The notes: generated from the letters alone by a model not told the origin. Counted from the stretch's first letter, positions 9,667-19,048 are shown. The stretch: 64,000 nucleotides of DNA from Kineothrix sp. MB12-C1 (GCF_030863805.1 NZ_CP132957.1:3844001-3908000); one strand, 5' to 3'. A program made the numbers and translations.

Positions 9667-11907
9667 ATGAAAAAAATAGTGGGTCTATTAGCAGCTATTA
9701 TGGTATTATCACTTACTGCTTGTGGCGGAGGTTCAGAAGAGTCGAAAGCAACAAAGGAGCATGTTTATAGAATGGAAGAAGTTTCCATTGAGGAAGTGGA
9801 GGATAAGAATACCATTTCTGACTATTTCCTGCGTGAGGATGCCCTCTATATTATAGGATATAATTGGATGGAAGAGTCGAGAGAGACCTATATTGTGAAA
9901 AAGAAATTGGACGGCTCGGAATCTTCCATGGTTACTCTTACTTTAACGAACAATCAATACATGGGATCGTTAACGGTAGATGATGAAGGAAATTATTATT
10001 GCGTTTTGAATGAGTATTTCGAGGATAACAGCGATCCGGAGAACTATGTATGGGAGGAGAATTACTACCTCCTCAAAATGGATGGGGAAGGGAACGAGCT
10101 TTGGAAACAGTCTTTGAAGGGCGAAGGAGAAGATTCTTATTATGGTGTGAACTGGATGAAGATTTTAGGCGATGGACGTATTGCTATTGCGGACGCCTAT
10201 GGATTGACGCTGTATGATACACAAGGGAATGTGCTCAAAAAGGTAAAGCAGGAAGAAGATTCCTATATGGGGGATCTTATACAGCTTACGGATGGTACTA
10301 TTTTGAACATGTCTTATAGCAGTGAGAATAACAAATATATGCTGCAGAAGATGGATATCGAGACGGGTGAGAAGTCCGAAGAGTATTATGTCCCTGGCAT
10401 TTCCTCTATGTATAGTTATTTTCCGGGTATCAGTCATGATTTACTTCTTGTAAGCAATGTGGGAGTATATGGTTATAATCTGGGGGATGAGGAAGTGACG
10501 GAGCTTATGAACTTTATTGACTCCGATTTAAATGCTTCCTACGTCTATAGTATTGTTCCGGTGAGTGAGACGGAATTCTATGGTATGATAAACGATAATC
10601 TTACAGGAAATACGGTATTGATGAAGTTTACGAAGGTAGACCCGAAAGATGTAGTGGATAAGAAGATATTAACTCTTGGCTGCAACGGAATTGGTTGGGA
10701 TATCCGCAATCAGGTGGTGCAGTTCAATAAGACAAATGAGAAATACCGTATTCAGATTCGTGACTACTCACAATATAATACTGATGAAGATTATACAGTA
10801 GGCCTTACAAGGCTAAATACGGATATAGCTTCAGGCTATGTGCCTGATATTCTTGTGATGGATACGAGCCTTCCGGTAGAAAGTTATATTTCTAAAGGTC
10901 TGTTTGAAGACTTGTATGGATATATCGATAAGGATGAAGAGTTAAATAAAGAGGATTACTTCCAAAATATACTGAGGGCATATGAGTCCAATGGAAAACT
11001 GTATCAGTTGGTTCCCAGCTTTTCCATTTTTACAGTGGCAGGTAAGACTTCCGATGTAGGAGCGGAGCCAGGGTGGACACTGGAAGAGCTGAATGAGGTC
11101 ATGGCGGGCAAGCCGGAAGGTACTTTGATATTCGCCAGAGAAACAAGGGCCAGTATGTTGCAATATAGCATTCAGATGTCCAGCGGACAGTTTATTAATT
11201 GGGAAACAGGTGAATGTAAATATAATTCAGATGCCTTTATCCAGCTTCTGGAATTCTTGAAACAATTCCCGGAGCAATATGATGATGGCGACTACAATGA
11301 TGAGTTCTGGCGTAGTTATGACAGTCTGTGGCGGGATGACAAGGTGCTTTTATCCATTAGTTATCTGGACGGCTTTCCTTCATATAATTATATGAAGAAA
11401 GGAACTTTTGGAGTGGATATTACTCTCAAAGGCTTCCCGGCAGAAGATAGAAACGGCTCTACCATCATTCCGAATTTGGATTTGGTAATGGCGGCGAAAT
11501 CGAAGCATAAAGAGGGTGCATGGGAATTTATGCGATACTTCTTAATGGATGAATATCAAAACTCAATCAGTTATGGATGGCCCTTAAGTCTGGCACGTGT
11601 TGAAACTATGGCCGAAGAGGCGATGAGAACAGAACCTTACGAAGATTCCTTTGGAAATATGGTGGGTTACGCTCAATCGTATTTTGTAGGGGATGTAGAG
11701 ATTAAGATCGATCCGATTACAAAGGAAGAGGTGGATGATGTAATGAACTTCATTATGTCGGTAGATCGTCCTCATACCTATGATGAAAATCTGATAAATA
11801 TTATTTCAGAAGAAGCTGCGCCTTATTTTTCAGGACAGAAGAATGCGAAGGAAGTGGCGGATATTATCCAAAGCAGAGTGCAGATTTATGTAAACGAAAA
11901 TAGATAA
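9667..11907 (+). CDS. Solute-binding lipoprotein, third paralogue
   Basis: 746 aa. GAGGAGGAG precedes ATG 9667 and the protein opens with a signal peptide and lipobox (LSLTACGGG; lipidated Cys near residue 19). It has the same two-part structure as the proteins at 1-2277 and 2306-4606: propeller-like N-terminal half with DDEGNYY and MDGEGNEL turns and the motif MNFIDSDLNA, then a solute-binding domain (NKTNEKYRIQIRDY, NTDIASGYVPDI). The last 20 or so residues (QKNAKEVADIIQSRV onward) are identical to those of the first paralogue, suggesting recent duplication or gene conversion. It lacks the acidic linker. Followed after 19 nt by a methyltransferase gene. Confidence 0.88.
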   Translation: MKKIVGLLAAIMVLSLTACGGGSEESKATKEHVYRMEEVSIEEVEDKNTISDYFLREDALYIIGYNWMEESRETYIVKKKLDGSESSMVTLTLTNNQYMGSLTVDDEGNYYCVLNEYFEDNSDPENYVWEENYYLLKMDGEGNELWKQSLKGEGEDSYYGVNWMKILGDGRIAIADAYGLTLYDTQGNVLKKVKQEEDSYMGDLIQLTDGTILNMSYSSENNKYMLQKMDIETGEKSEEYYVPGISSMYSYFPGISHDLLLVSNVGVYGYNLGDEEVTELMNFIDSDLNASYVYSIVPVSETEFYGMINDNLTGNTVLMKFTKVDPKDVVDKKILTLGCNGIGWDIRNQVVQFNKTNEKYRIQIRDYSQYNTDEDYTVGLTRLNTDIASGYVPDILVMDTSLPVESYISKGLFEDLYGYIDKDEELNKEDYFQNILRAYESNGKLYQLVPSFSIFTVAGKTSDVGAEPGWTLEELNEVMAGKPEGTLIFARETRASMLQYSIQMSSGQFINWETGECKYNSDAFIQLLEFLKQFPEQYDDGDYNDEFWRSYDSLWRDDKVLLSISYLDGFPSYNYMKKGTFGVDITLKGFPAEDRNGSTIIPNLDLVMAAKSKHKEGAWEFMRYFLMDEYQNSISYGWPLSLARVETMAEEAMRTEPYEDSFGNMVGYAQSYFVGDVEIKIDPITKEEVDDVMNFIMSVDRPHTYDENLINIISEEAAPYFSGQKNAKEVADIIQSRVQIYVNENR

Positions 11908-11926
11908 GATATTTCGGAGAAAATAG

Positions 11927-13705
11927 ATGAAGATTCATGAATATTTGCAAGATAAGAAAATAATATGCGACGGGGCATTCGGCACCTACTTTTCAGCGTT
12001 GTTCGATGATGAAATACTTCCCGAACAGGCGAATATACAGCATCCGGAGCTGGTGAAAAAGATACACAGCAGTTATCTGGACGCTGGAGCCGTGCTGGTG
12101 CGGACGAACACTTTTGCCTCGAACAAAGAGAGTCTTCAGTGTGATGAAAAAGGATTGGCGGAAAATATAAGGGCAGCGTGGAAGCATGCGACCGAAGCTG
12201 CCAGAGAAAGCAAAAGGATATCGGGAGAGGATTGTTTTCTGGCAGGTGATATCGGTCCGATTCCGGGAAGCCATGGAATTTCTGAAGAAGAAACCTATCT
12301 GGAATACAAATTAATATGTGATACCTTCCTGGAGGAAGGTGCACAGATTCTTATTTTCGAAACCTTTACGGATATGGATAGGATTCTGCCGGTAATAAAG
12401 GAGATAAAGAAAGAACGGGAAGTTTTTATTATCGTGCAGTTCTGTGTGAATCAGAACGGTTATAGTAATGCGGGAATCAGCGCGGGAAGGCTGATACAGG
12501 ATGCCGGAAAGGTTAGTGAAATTGATGCACTGGGCTTTAATTGCGGCGTAGGTCCCGGGCACATGTTCTCAATTATCGATGCCGTTGACTGGCCGGAAGG
12601 CAAGTATGTAACCGCCCTTCCCAATGCAGGATATCCTAAGTTAATTAAGAACCGCATGATTTTCAGGGATAATGCAGAATACTTTACCTTAAAGATGAAC
12701 GAGATTTCTTTGAAGGGAGTAGATTTCCTCGGTGGATGCTGTGGTACGAATCCTGACTATATCCGTCGTATGAAGGAAATGATCGACATACACCAAAGAG
12801 AAAAGAAGCTGTCCATCCAGGGTATAGAGGAAAGAACGCAGCAGAGTGTAAAGGATAATAGTTTCTGGAAAGATAAGAAGCCGGGAGAGAAGTTGATTGC
12901 GGTGGAGATTTCGCCTCCTCCCGGAGCGAACGATGAAAAAGTGATGGAAGCTGTTTTTCAATTAAAAGAAGGAATTGCGGATGTTGTTACTTTCCCTGAT
13001 TCCCCTTCTGGAAGAACCAGGGCAGATTCCGTGCTTATGAGTATGAAGGCTGCAAAGGAGACAGGACTTTGTGTAATGCCGCATATATGCTGTAGGGATA
13101 AGAATGCGATAGGAATGCGCTCCCAGCTTTTAGGGGCATACATTAATGGAATAAGGAATATGCTCGTTATTACGGGAGATCCGGTGCCTACTTTAATAAG
13201 ACAGGAAGTGAAAAGTGTATTTAACTTCGATTCGGTAGGGTTGATGAAGATGCTGGATGAACTGAATCAGGAAGAATTTGCGAAGGATCCCGTTGTATTT
13301 GGCGGTGCGCTGAACCACAACAGACCGAATCTGAATGTAGAAGTGGGACGGGTGAAGAAAAAAATGCAGCAGGGAGCGGAGTTTTTCCTGACGCAGCCAA
13401 TCTTTACGCAGGAGGAAGCTGAGAAGCTGCGCATTGTGAAGGAAGAGACAGGGGCAAGAATTCTATGTGGGATTATGCCTTTAGTAAGTTACCGGAATGC
13501 TCTTTTTATTAAGAACGAAATGACAGGAATTAATGTGACAGAAGAAGTGCTCGCTCACTTTTCCCCCGATATGACACGGGAAGAAGGGGAGAATGCGGGT
13601 ATAGAAATCGCTAAGAAGGTGATGGGTTATACAGATGATTTTGTAGACGGATATTACTTTTCTATCCCGTTTAACAGGGTTTCTCTCTTAAATCGAATTT
13701 TTTGA
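11927..13705 (+). CDS. Bifunctional homocysteine S-methyltransferase / methylenetetrahydrofolate reductase
   Basis: 592 aa, the size of YitJ-type fusions. The N-terminal homocysteine methyltransferase domain (about 1-290) starts with the catalytic-barrel motif CDGAFGTYFSAL and carries the zinc ligands Cys (FNCGVGP, about residue 205) and GGCCGTNPDYI (about 269-280). The C-terminal half (about 315-592) is a MetF-like FAD-dependent reductase with VEISPP at its start and TGDPVP and FFLTQPIF motifs. Together they would make methyl-THF and transfer a methyl group to homocysteine for methionine synthesis. It lies 19 nt after the third binding protein but is functionally unrelated to transport as far as can be seen. 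Confidence 0.93.
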   Translation: MKIHEYLQDKKIICDGAFGTYFSALFDDEILPEQANIQHPELVKKIHSSYLDAGAVLVRTNTFASNKESLQCDEKGLAENIRAAWKHATEAARESKRISGEDCFLAGDIGPIPGSHGISEEETYLEYKLICDTFLEEGAQILIFETFTDMDRILPVIKEIKKEREVFIIVQFCVNQNGYSNAGISAGRLIQDAGKVSEIDALGFNCGVGPGHMFSIIDAVDWPEGKYVTALPNAGYPKLIKNRMIFRDNAEYFTLKMNEISLKGVDFLGGCCGTNPDYIRRMKEMIDIHQREKKLSIQGIEERTQQSVKDNSFWKDKKPGEKLIAVEISPPPGANDEKVMEAVFQLKEGIADVVTFPDSPSGRTRADSVLMSMKAAKETGLCVMPHICCRDKNAIGMRSQLLGAYINGIRNMLVITGDPVPTLIRQEVKSVFNFDSVGLMKMLDELNQEEFAKDPVVFGGALNHNRPNLNVEVGRVKKKMQQGAEFFLTQPIFTQEEAEKLRIVKEETGARILCGIMPLVSYRNALFIKNEMTGINVTEEVLAHFSPDMTREEGENAGIEIAKKVMGYTDDFVDGYYFSIPFNRVSLLNRIF

Positions 13706-13762
13706 ACACACAGGCACAATCAGAGAAGCTGTTTTATTATATCTTGATGAGGTATGATTTGT

Positions 13763-13833
13763 GCAGATATGGTTCATCGGCAGAACGCCGGCTTCCCAAG
13801 CCGGAGAGACGGGTTCGACTCCCGCTATCTGCT
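13763..13833 (+). tRNA. tRNA-Gly (anticodon CCC)
   Basis: 71-nt cloverleaf read by eye. The acceptor stem GCAGATA pairs with TATCTGC, the discriminator base is T, the D arm is GTTC/GAAC, the anticodon stem is CCGGC/GCCGG with loop TTCCCAA (anticodon CCC), and the T loop is TTCGACT closed by CGGG/CCCG. The outermost T-stem pair would be an A-C mismatch. CCA is not encoded. It reads GGG glycine codons. It is immediately followed by an intrinsic terminator, so it is probably a single-tRNA transcript. Confidence 0.95.
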
Positions 13834-13835
13834 TG

Positions 13836-13868
13836 AAAGGGTCTTTTTCAAGGCCCTTTTTCATTTTA
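13836..13868 (+). terminator. Intrinsic terminator after tRNA-Gly
   Basis: Stem AAAGGGTC/GGCCCTTT with an 8-nt loop (one T-G wobble), beginning 3 nt after the tRNA and followed by TTTCATTTTATT. Confidence 0.8.
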
Positions 13869-13871
13869 TTC

Positions 13872-13915
13872 GCACTATTCATACGCGAAGAATCTCCAAG
13901 CAGATTCTTTATTTT
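13872..13915 (+). repeat. 3' half of a structured intergenic repeat element
   Basis: Aligns without gaps to 56936-56979. The last 32 nt differ at only four central positions: CGCGAAGAATCT and ATTCTTTATTTT are identical at both sites and flank a variable 8-nt centre. The upstream 12 nt share GCACT. Only the 3' portion of the longer element seen at 56894-56979 is present here. Confidence 0.7.
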
Positions 13916-13918
13916 TTT
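13888..13918 (+). terminator. Second intrinsic terminator, carried by the repeat element
   Basis: Perfect 8-bp stem AAGAATCT/AGATTCTT with loop CCAAGC followed by TATTTTTTT. This is the strongest terminator between the tRNA and the ABC exporter genes and coincides with the repeat half-element. Confidence 0.8.
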
Positions 13919-14056
13919 GCAGAAATGTCTTTTCTATGAAATTATCTAATAATTTAATAATTTTTTAATTGAATCAAAGCTAAGAGAAGAGTATGATAGA
14001 TGATTATTGCAAGTTTTTAAAGGGAAAGATTATGAAAAGGAGTTAAAAGCAAATTT

Positions 14057-15853
14057 ATGTTTAAAATTTTGAAATATTTAGGTGAATCAAAAGCCTCTGT
14101 AGCTATTATCATCGCTCTTTTAGTTCTCCAGGCTTACTGTGATCTAACATTGCCTCAGTATACTGCAGACATTGTGGATATCGGCATAAGCCGTGGCGGT
14201 ATTGATCCGGCGATGACAGAAGTAATAAGTGGCGATCCTGCCTATATACAGACTCATTATTTGTTATCTAAGGGTGCTGTTATGTTAGGGTTATCGGTAG
14301 TAATGATGTTGACGACAATTCTATCGAGTCTGATTGCAGCCAGAGTATCCGCTAAGATTGGTATGTCCTTAAGGAGTAGGGTCTTCCATCGTGTTATTTC
14401 CTTTTCCAATGCGGAGATGGAGACGTTCTCAACCGCTTCGTTAATTACAAGAAGTACGAATGATATCCAGCAAGTACAGATGGTATCGGTCATGCTGCTT
14501 CGCATGGTATTGTATGCTCCCATCATAGGAATTGGCGGTGTTATCAGGGTATCCGGCACAAGAACCGGTATGGGATGGATCATCGGGGTGGCAGTTGCTG
14601 CGATTACTGTTTTGGTAGGAAGCCTTATGATAATAGCTATGCCCAAATTTAAGAAGATGCAGCCCTTAATCGATAGGCTGAATCTCGTTTCCAGGGAGAT
14701 ATTAACCGGTATTCCGGTCATCCGGGCTTTTGATAGAGAGGAATTTGAAGAGAAACGTTTTGATGAGGCGAGTAGACAGTTGATGAAGAATCAGTTGTTC
14801 ACGAATCGTGTTATGACCTTTATGATGCCTGTGATGATGCTGATTATGAATGGAATTACTGTTATGATCGTGTGGTTCGGTGCACAAGGTGTTGATATGG
14901 GTAATCTGGAAGTAGGAGATTTGCTGGCGTTCATTACTTATACAATGCAGATTGTAATGGCATTTTTGATGATTACTATGATTTCTGTAATGCTTCCTCG
15001 TGCAGGGGTGGCAGCAGAGCGTATTGAAGAGGTAGTCAATACGGAGTCTTCCATTCACGATAAGGAAATTGTGAAGGATAGAGAAGTTGATGGTTTAAGA
15101 GGAGTGCTTTCTTTTGATAATGTATCCTTCCGTTATCCGGGGGCTGACGAGGATGCCCTTGTAGATATCACTTTCACCGCCGAACCGGGTAAAACGACTG
15201 CGATCATTGGCAGTACCGGATGTGGCAAATCTACATTGATTCAATTAATTCCCAGATTCTATGATGTGACAGAAGGGAAGATTACGATAGATGGAATTGA
15301 TATTAGAGATTTATCTCAACATAGACTTCGCAGTATCCTCGGCTATGTACCGCAAAAGGGAGTGTTATTTTCCGGAGATATTGAGTCGAATATTAAATTT
15401 GCCGGAGATTTTATCGACGATGAAGCGATGAAGGAAGCGGCGTCTATCGCTCAGGCTCAGGAATTCATCGATAGCAAGCCGGATACTTATAAGAGTGAGA
15501 TTTCTCAGGGAGGAACCAATGTATCGGGTGGACAGAAGCAGCGGCTTTCGATTGCAAGGGCTATTGCATCTAAACCAAAGGTGTGCTTGTTCGACGATAG
15601 TTTCTCAGCCCTTGATTACAAGACAGATGTGGTGCTTCGAAAGGCATTACATGAAAAGCTATCCGAGTCCACGGTAATGATTGTAGCCCAGAGAATCAGC
15701 ACTATATTACATGCGGATCAGATTATCGTCCTGGAGGAAGGAAAAATGGTCGGCATCGGTACTCACGAACATCTTCTTCGTACGTGTGAAACGTATCAGG
15801 AGATCGCCAGAGCACAGCTATCGGAGGAAGAACTGAAAGGAGGTATGGCATAA
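14057..15853 (+). CDS. ABC exporter half-transporter, subunit with degenerate Walker B
   Basis: 598 aa with six membrane segments (about residues 15-300) and a C-terminal nucleotide-binding domain. Walker A is GSTGCGKST (about residue 387), the signature is VSGGQKQRLS, and Walker B reads VCLFDDSFSALD: the catalytic Glu after Walker B is Asp. The canonical signature here and the canonical Walker B in the next protein would form the active ATP site. This is the known layout of heterodimeric exporters such as TM287/288 or BmrCD. It overlaps the next gene by one base (TAATG). The substrate (drug, lipid or peptide) is unknown. Confidence 0.92.
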   Translation: MFKILKYLGESKASVAIIIALLVLQAYCDLTLPQYTADIVDIGISRGGIDPAMTEVISGDPAYIQTHYLLSKGAVMLGLSVVMMLTTILSSLIAARVSAKIGMSLRSRVFHRVISFSNAEMETFSTASLITRSTNDIQQVQMVSVMLLRMVLYAPIIGIGGVIRVSGTRTGMGWIIGVAVAAITVLVGSLMIIAMPKFKKMQPLIDRLNLVSREILTGIPVIRAFDREEFEEKRFDEASRQLMKNQLFTNRVMTFMMPVMMLIMNGITVMIVWFGAQGVDMGNLEVGDLLAFITYTMQIVMAFLMITMISVMLPRAGVAAERIEEVVNTESSIHDKEIVKDREVDGLRGVLSFDNVSFRYPGADEDALVDITFTAEPGKTTAIIGSTGCGKSTLIQLIPRFYDVTEGKITIDGIDIRDLSQHRLRSILGYVPQKGVLFSGDIESNIKFAGDFIDDEAMKEAASIAQAQEFIDSKPDTYKSEISQGGTNVSGGQKQRLSIARAIASKPKVCLFDDSFSALDYKTDVVLRKALHEKLSESTVMIVAQRISTILHADQIIVLEEGKMVGIGTHEHLLRTCETYQEIARAQLSEEELKGGMA

Positions 15854-17691
15854 TGAGTGAGCAAAGTAAACCTCAAAAAAGGTCATATGGGCCTGGAAGC
15901 GGAATGATGCCGGGGGAGAAGGCTAAGGACTTCAAGGGTACAACCGGTAAGTTGTTACGATACATGGGTGCTTATAAGTATGGATTGATCGCAGTGGTGA
16001 TTTTTGCCATAGGCGGTACTGCCTTTGGTATTGTAGGACCGAAGATAATGAGTAGGGCAATCACCGAAATATTTAACGGACTTATGGGTAAGTACGCAGG
16101 AACCGGAGGAATCAACTTTGATAAGATATGGCAGATTCTTCTTGTATTGCTCGGATTATATGTATTTAGTGCGGTGCTATCCTTTATTCAGGGATTTATT
16201 ATGACAGGAATCTCACAGAAACTTAGCTATAGATTTCGACAGGAGATCTCACAGAAAATTAATCGTATGCCCTTTGAATACTTTGAGTCGAAGCCGGTAG
16301 GAGAAGTTCTGTCTCGTATTACTAACGATGTGGATACCTTAGGACAGAGTCTGAATCAAGGTATCACCCAGCTTATTACTTCAGTCATCACTATTATCGG
16401 TGTGCTTATTATGATGTTAAGCATTAGTCCGCTCATGACATTGATTGCCTTTGTAATTCTGCCTGTATCAGGTATTCTTATTGGGGTGACTGTGAAGTTC
16501 TCCCAAAAATACTTCGTATCTCAGCAAAAATATTTAGGTAAGATTAACGGGCAGGTAGAAGAAATTTATGGAGGCCATAACATTGTAAAAGCTTTCAACA
16601 GAGAAGAACAGGTACTGAAAGAATTCAATGAGACTAACGAGATTCTCTATCAGTCTGCCTGGAAGTCTCAATTTTTCTCCGGAATGATGCATCCGATTAT
16701 GAACTTTGTAGGTAACTTAGGTTATGTAGCAGTTGCGGTAAGCGGCGGCTTTTTAGTAATTAAAGGGAGTATCCAAATTGGAGATATCCAAGCATTTATC
16801 CAATATGTAAGAAACTTTACCCAACCGATCGCTCAAGTGGCACAAGTATCGAATATGCTTCAGTCTATGGCAGCAGCGGCGGAAAGAGTCTTTGAATTCT
16901 TGGGTGAAGAGGAGGAAAACAGAGGAGAGAAGGCACTTTTCCTTGATAATCTGGAGGGGAATGTAAGTTTTGAACATGTACGCTTTGGTTATCACCCTGA
17001 TAAGATTATTATTCACGATTTCAGCAGTCAGGTAAGGGCTGGTGAGAAGGTAGCGATCGTAGGACCTACGGGAGCGGGTAAGACAACGATGGTGAAGCTT
17101 TTGATGCACTTTTATGATGTGAATGGCGGAAAGATTCTCGTAGACGGACACGACATTAAGGAGCTTGAAAGAAGTGAGCTTCGAAAAGCTTTCGGTATGG
17201 TATTACAAGATACCTGGCTGTTTAAAGGCACGATTATGGAAAATATCCGTTACGGTAGGCTGGATGCTACCGATGAAGAGGTGATTGAGGCAGCAAAGGC
17301 AGCTCATGCCCATCATTTTATTCAGACACTTCCGGGTGGCTACCAAATGGAATTGAATGAAGAAGCGAGCAATGTATCCCAAGGGCAGAAACAGCTTCTC
17401 ACGATTGCCAGAGCAATCCTTGCAGACAGTAAGATTATGATCCTTGACGAAGCGACGAGTTCTGTGGATATGAGAACAGAAGCTCGTATTCAGAAGGCTA
17501 TGAATAACTTGATGAAAGGAAGAACCAGTTTCGTCATCGCCCATCGCCTCTCAACAATCCGCGATGCGGATTTAATCCTTGTAATGAAGGATGGGGATAT
17601 TATCGAACAGGGGAATCATGAGCAGTTGTTAGCACAAAAAGGCTTCTATTCAGAATTGTATCAATCTCAGTTTGAAGAAATTACCGCATAA
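15853..17691 (+). CDS. ABC exporter half-transporter, partner subunit
   Basis: 612 aa with a Lys/Gly-rich N-terminus, six membrane segments (about 40-340) and a nucleotide-binding domain with Walker A GPTGAGKTT (about residue 401), Walker B IMILDEATSSVD with the catalytic Glu present, and H-loop AHRLST. The signature is altered to VSQGQKQLL, with Gln in place of Gly, complementing the altered Walker B of the first subunit. The pair should therefore be an obligate heterodimer with one catalytic and one degenerate site. No regulator gene lies next to the pair. Confidence 0.93.
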   Translation: MSEQSKPQKRSYGPGSGMMPGEKAKDFKGTTGKLLRYMGAYKYGLIAVVIFAIGGTAFGIVGPKIMSRAITEIFNGLMGKYAGTGGINFDKIWQILLVLLGLYVFSAVLSFIQGFIMTGISQKLSYRFRQEISQKINRMPFEYFESKPVGEVLSRITNDVDTLGQSLNQGITQLITSVITIIGVLIMMLSISPLMTLIAFVILPVSGILIGVTVKFSQKYFVSQQKYLGKINGQVEEIYGGHNIVKAFNREEQVLKEFNETNEILYQSAWKSQFFSGMMHPIMNFVGNLGYVAVAVSGGFLVIKGSIQIGDIQAFIQYVRNFTQPIAQVAQVSNMLQSMAAAAERVFEFLGEEEENRGEKALFLDNLEGNVSFEHVRFGYHPDKIIIHDFSSQVRAGEKVAIVGPTGAGKTTMVKLLMHFYDVNGGKILVDGHDIKELERSELRKAFGMVLQDTWLFKGTIMENIRYGRLDATDEEVIEAAKAAHAHHFIQTLPGGYQMELNEEASNVSQGQKQLLTIARAILADSKIMILDEATSSVDMRTEARIQKAMNNLMKGRTSFVIAHRLSTIRDADLILVMKDGDIIEQGNHEQLLAQKGFYSELYQSQFEEITA

Positions 17692-17744
17692 AAGTAAACC
17701 GCAGTAATGAAATGAAATTAATAGAATAAAAGTAACTATTAGGT

Positions 17745-17783
17745 AAACGGCTGGCCATCCGCCTATAGGATAACCAGCCGTTT
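17745..17783. terminator. Inverted repeat between convergent genes, probable bidirectional terminator
   Basis: Stem AAACGGCTGG/CCAGCCGTTT around a 19-nt loop. It lies between the converging exporter and tmcAL genes, and its right arm is inside the last codons of tmcAL, so the stop codon sits in the loop. There is no long T-tract on either side beyond the arm itself, so termination strength is uncertain. Confidence 0.5.
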
Positions 17784-19016
17784 GCTATATTCGCTCGTGC
17801 TATCGCAGTCGAACTTATGAGCAACAACACTGTCATAAATATGAGAAGCTTGAATTTCTTTTTTCAACATCCTGTTTCCGGCTTCGTTAAGAAAGGGAGC
17901 GGCATCTGCCAATTTGGAAATAAGAGGAATGGAGGAATGGATTCGGATTTCGTGTAATAATTCTTCCGCTTCTTTTCGGAATCCGAGCATTCTGGCATAA
18001 TAGATACAATCACCGTTTAAGAAAGTGGTAAGTTCCTCCTTTTTTATATCCAAAAGGATATGTAAGAGGCAGCGGCTGATACGGGAATAAGTCATATCTT
18101 TGGATTTGAGCAATTCACAGAACTGTTCAAAGCTCCTGTAAAAACGTAAGTTTTTCTTTATTTTATCCGATAAATCTGAAGATACGTCCACATATTTCGT
18201 ATATCCCTCTTCTTCCTCTGATAGAAGCTTATATTTTAATAAGAGAGAAAAGTCATCACTTCTTATAGGAAAGCTCTTTTGATAAGAATCGCTTAACCGT
18301 TCATAGACGGAGGGCGGAACATGATCTTCTATGGAAAAGAGTCCATCGATACCATTCATGGACTGTCGAATGGCGGAGGCAGAGCTTTTAGGAGACGCAT
18401 CTTCTTTAAAATCTGCTATGAGGGAGGTGTCATGATAGCCGCCGCCCTTTCTTTGAATGGTATAAGGATGTATCCTGCTTTCCATTCGTTTCAACGCTTT
18501 TATATATTCAATACCGAGAATGTTGTTCGGAGATGAGATCGCTTCTACGTATGCAGGGGAAGAGAGACAGGTTGAAATAGCTTCACTTCTCGCTTTCGGA
18601 TAGGATAAGCCTTTTCTAAGCCGTGCTTGCAAAACTTCCCTGTAAAGAGTCGGCTCGTCAATAAGGACGGAAGCGATTTCTGATAAAATATGCACATCGC
18701 CACATTCACTGCCAAAACATAAGGAATCTGTGACCTCCAGTTTATTCAAAAGGGAGACAGCGCCAAGAGCGAAATACTCTGCACTCGCAGATGCATAGAA
18801 GAGGGGAAGTTCCAGCACCAAGTCGACACCATTTCGAAGTGCCATCTCAGTGCGGGCATATTTATCGATAACAGCAGGAACACCTCGCTGCATATAATTA
18901 CCGCTCATCACCGCAATTACAAAATCACAACCTGTTAATTCCTTTGTTCGTTCGATATGATATTTATGTCCATTATGAAAGGGATTGTATTCTACGATAA
19001 TACCTGCTGTTTTCAT
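17763..19016 (-). CDS. tmcAL: tRNA(Met) cytidine acetate ligase
   Basis: 417 aa, normal length for the YlbM/TmcAL family. This family makes acetyl-AMP from acetate and ATP and acetylates C34 of elongator tRNA-Met. The N-terminus has the nucleotidyltransferase motif GIIVEYNPFHNGHKYH (about residues 5-20), then VAVMSGNYMQRG and the ISPNNILG-type region (about 165-175). Its own promoter is visible at 19049-19077. Placement next to pta-ackA is notable because both use acetate or acetyl groups, but the genes are divergent and this link is inference. The last codons overlap an inverted repeat. Confidence 0.93.
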   Translation of the reverse strand: MKTAGIIVEYNPFHNGHKYHIERTKELTGCDFVIAVMSGNYMQRGVPAVIDKYARTEMALRNGVDLVLELPLFYASASAEYFALGAVSLLNKLEVTDSLCFGSECGDVHILSEIASVLIDEPTLYREVLQARLRKGLSYPKARSEAISTCLSSPAYVEAISSPNNILGIEYIKALKRMESRIHPYTIQRKGGGYHDTSLIADFKEDASPKSSASAIRQSMNGIDGLFSIEDHVPPSVYERLSDSYQKSFPIRSDDFSLLLKYKLLSEEEEGYTKYVDVSSDLSDKIKKNLRFYRSFEQFCELLKSKDMTYSRISRCLLHILLDIKKEELTTFLNGDCIYYARMLGFRKEAEELLHEIRIHSSIPLISKLADAAPFLNEAGNRMLKKEIQASHIYDSVVAHKFDCDSTSEYSKRLVIL

Positions 19017-19048
19017 TTATACTGCCTTTCCAGTCGTTCTTTTCGGTT

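Larger units (their letters stand above)
13706..14056. other. Intergenic region with tRNA and two terminators
   Basis: 351 bp without a protein gene. It contains the tRNA-Gly, two intrinsic terminators and a repeat half-element (all listed separately), followed by an AT-rich stretch at about 13930-14035 in which I recognise no clear promoter, and an AGGAG at about 14037-14041 that is rather far from the next start at 14057. Confidence 0.7.

Noticed and set aside
13754-13949. Small plus-strand frames over the tRNA region
   Set aside because: They translate the tRNA-Gly and its terminators; no ribosome binding site.
14702-15058. Minus-strand frame of 118 aa, His-rich
   Set aside because: Antisense to the well-supported ABC exporter gene; composition is an artefact of the reverse frame.
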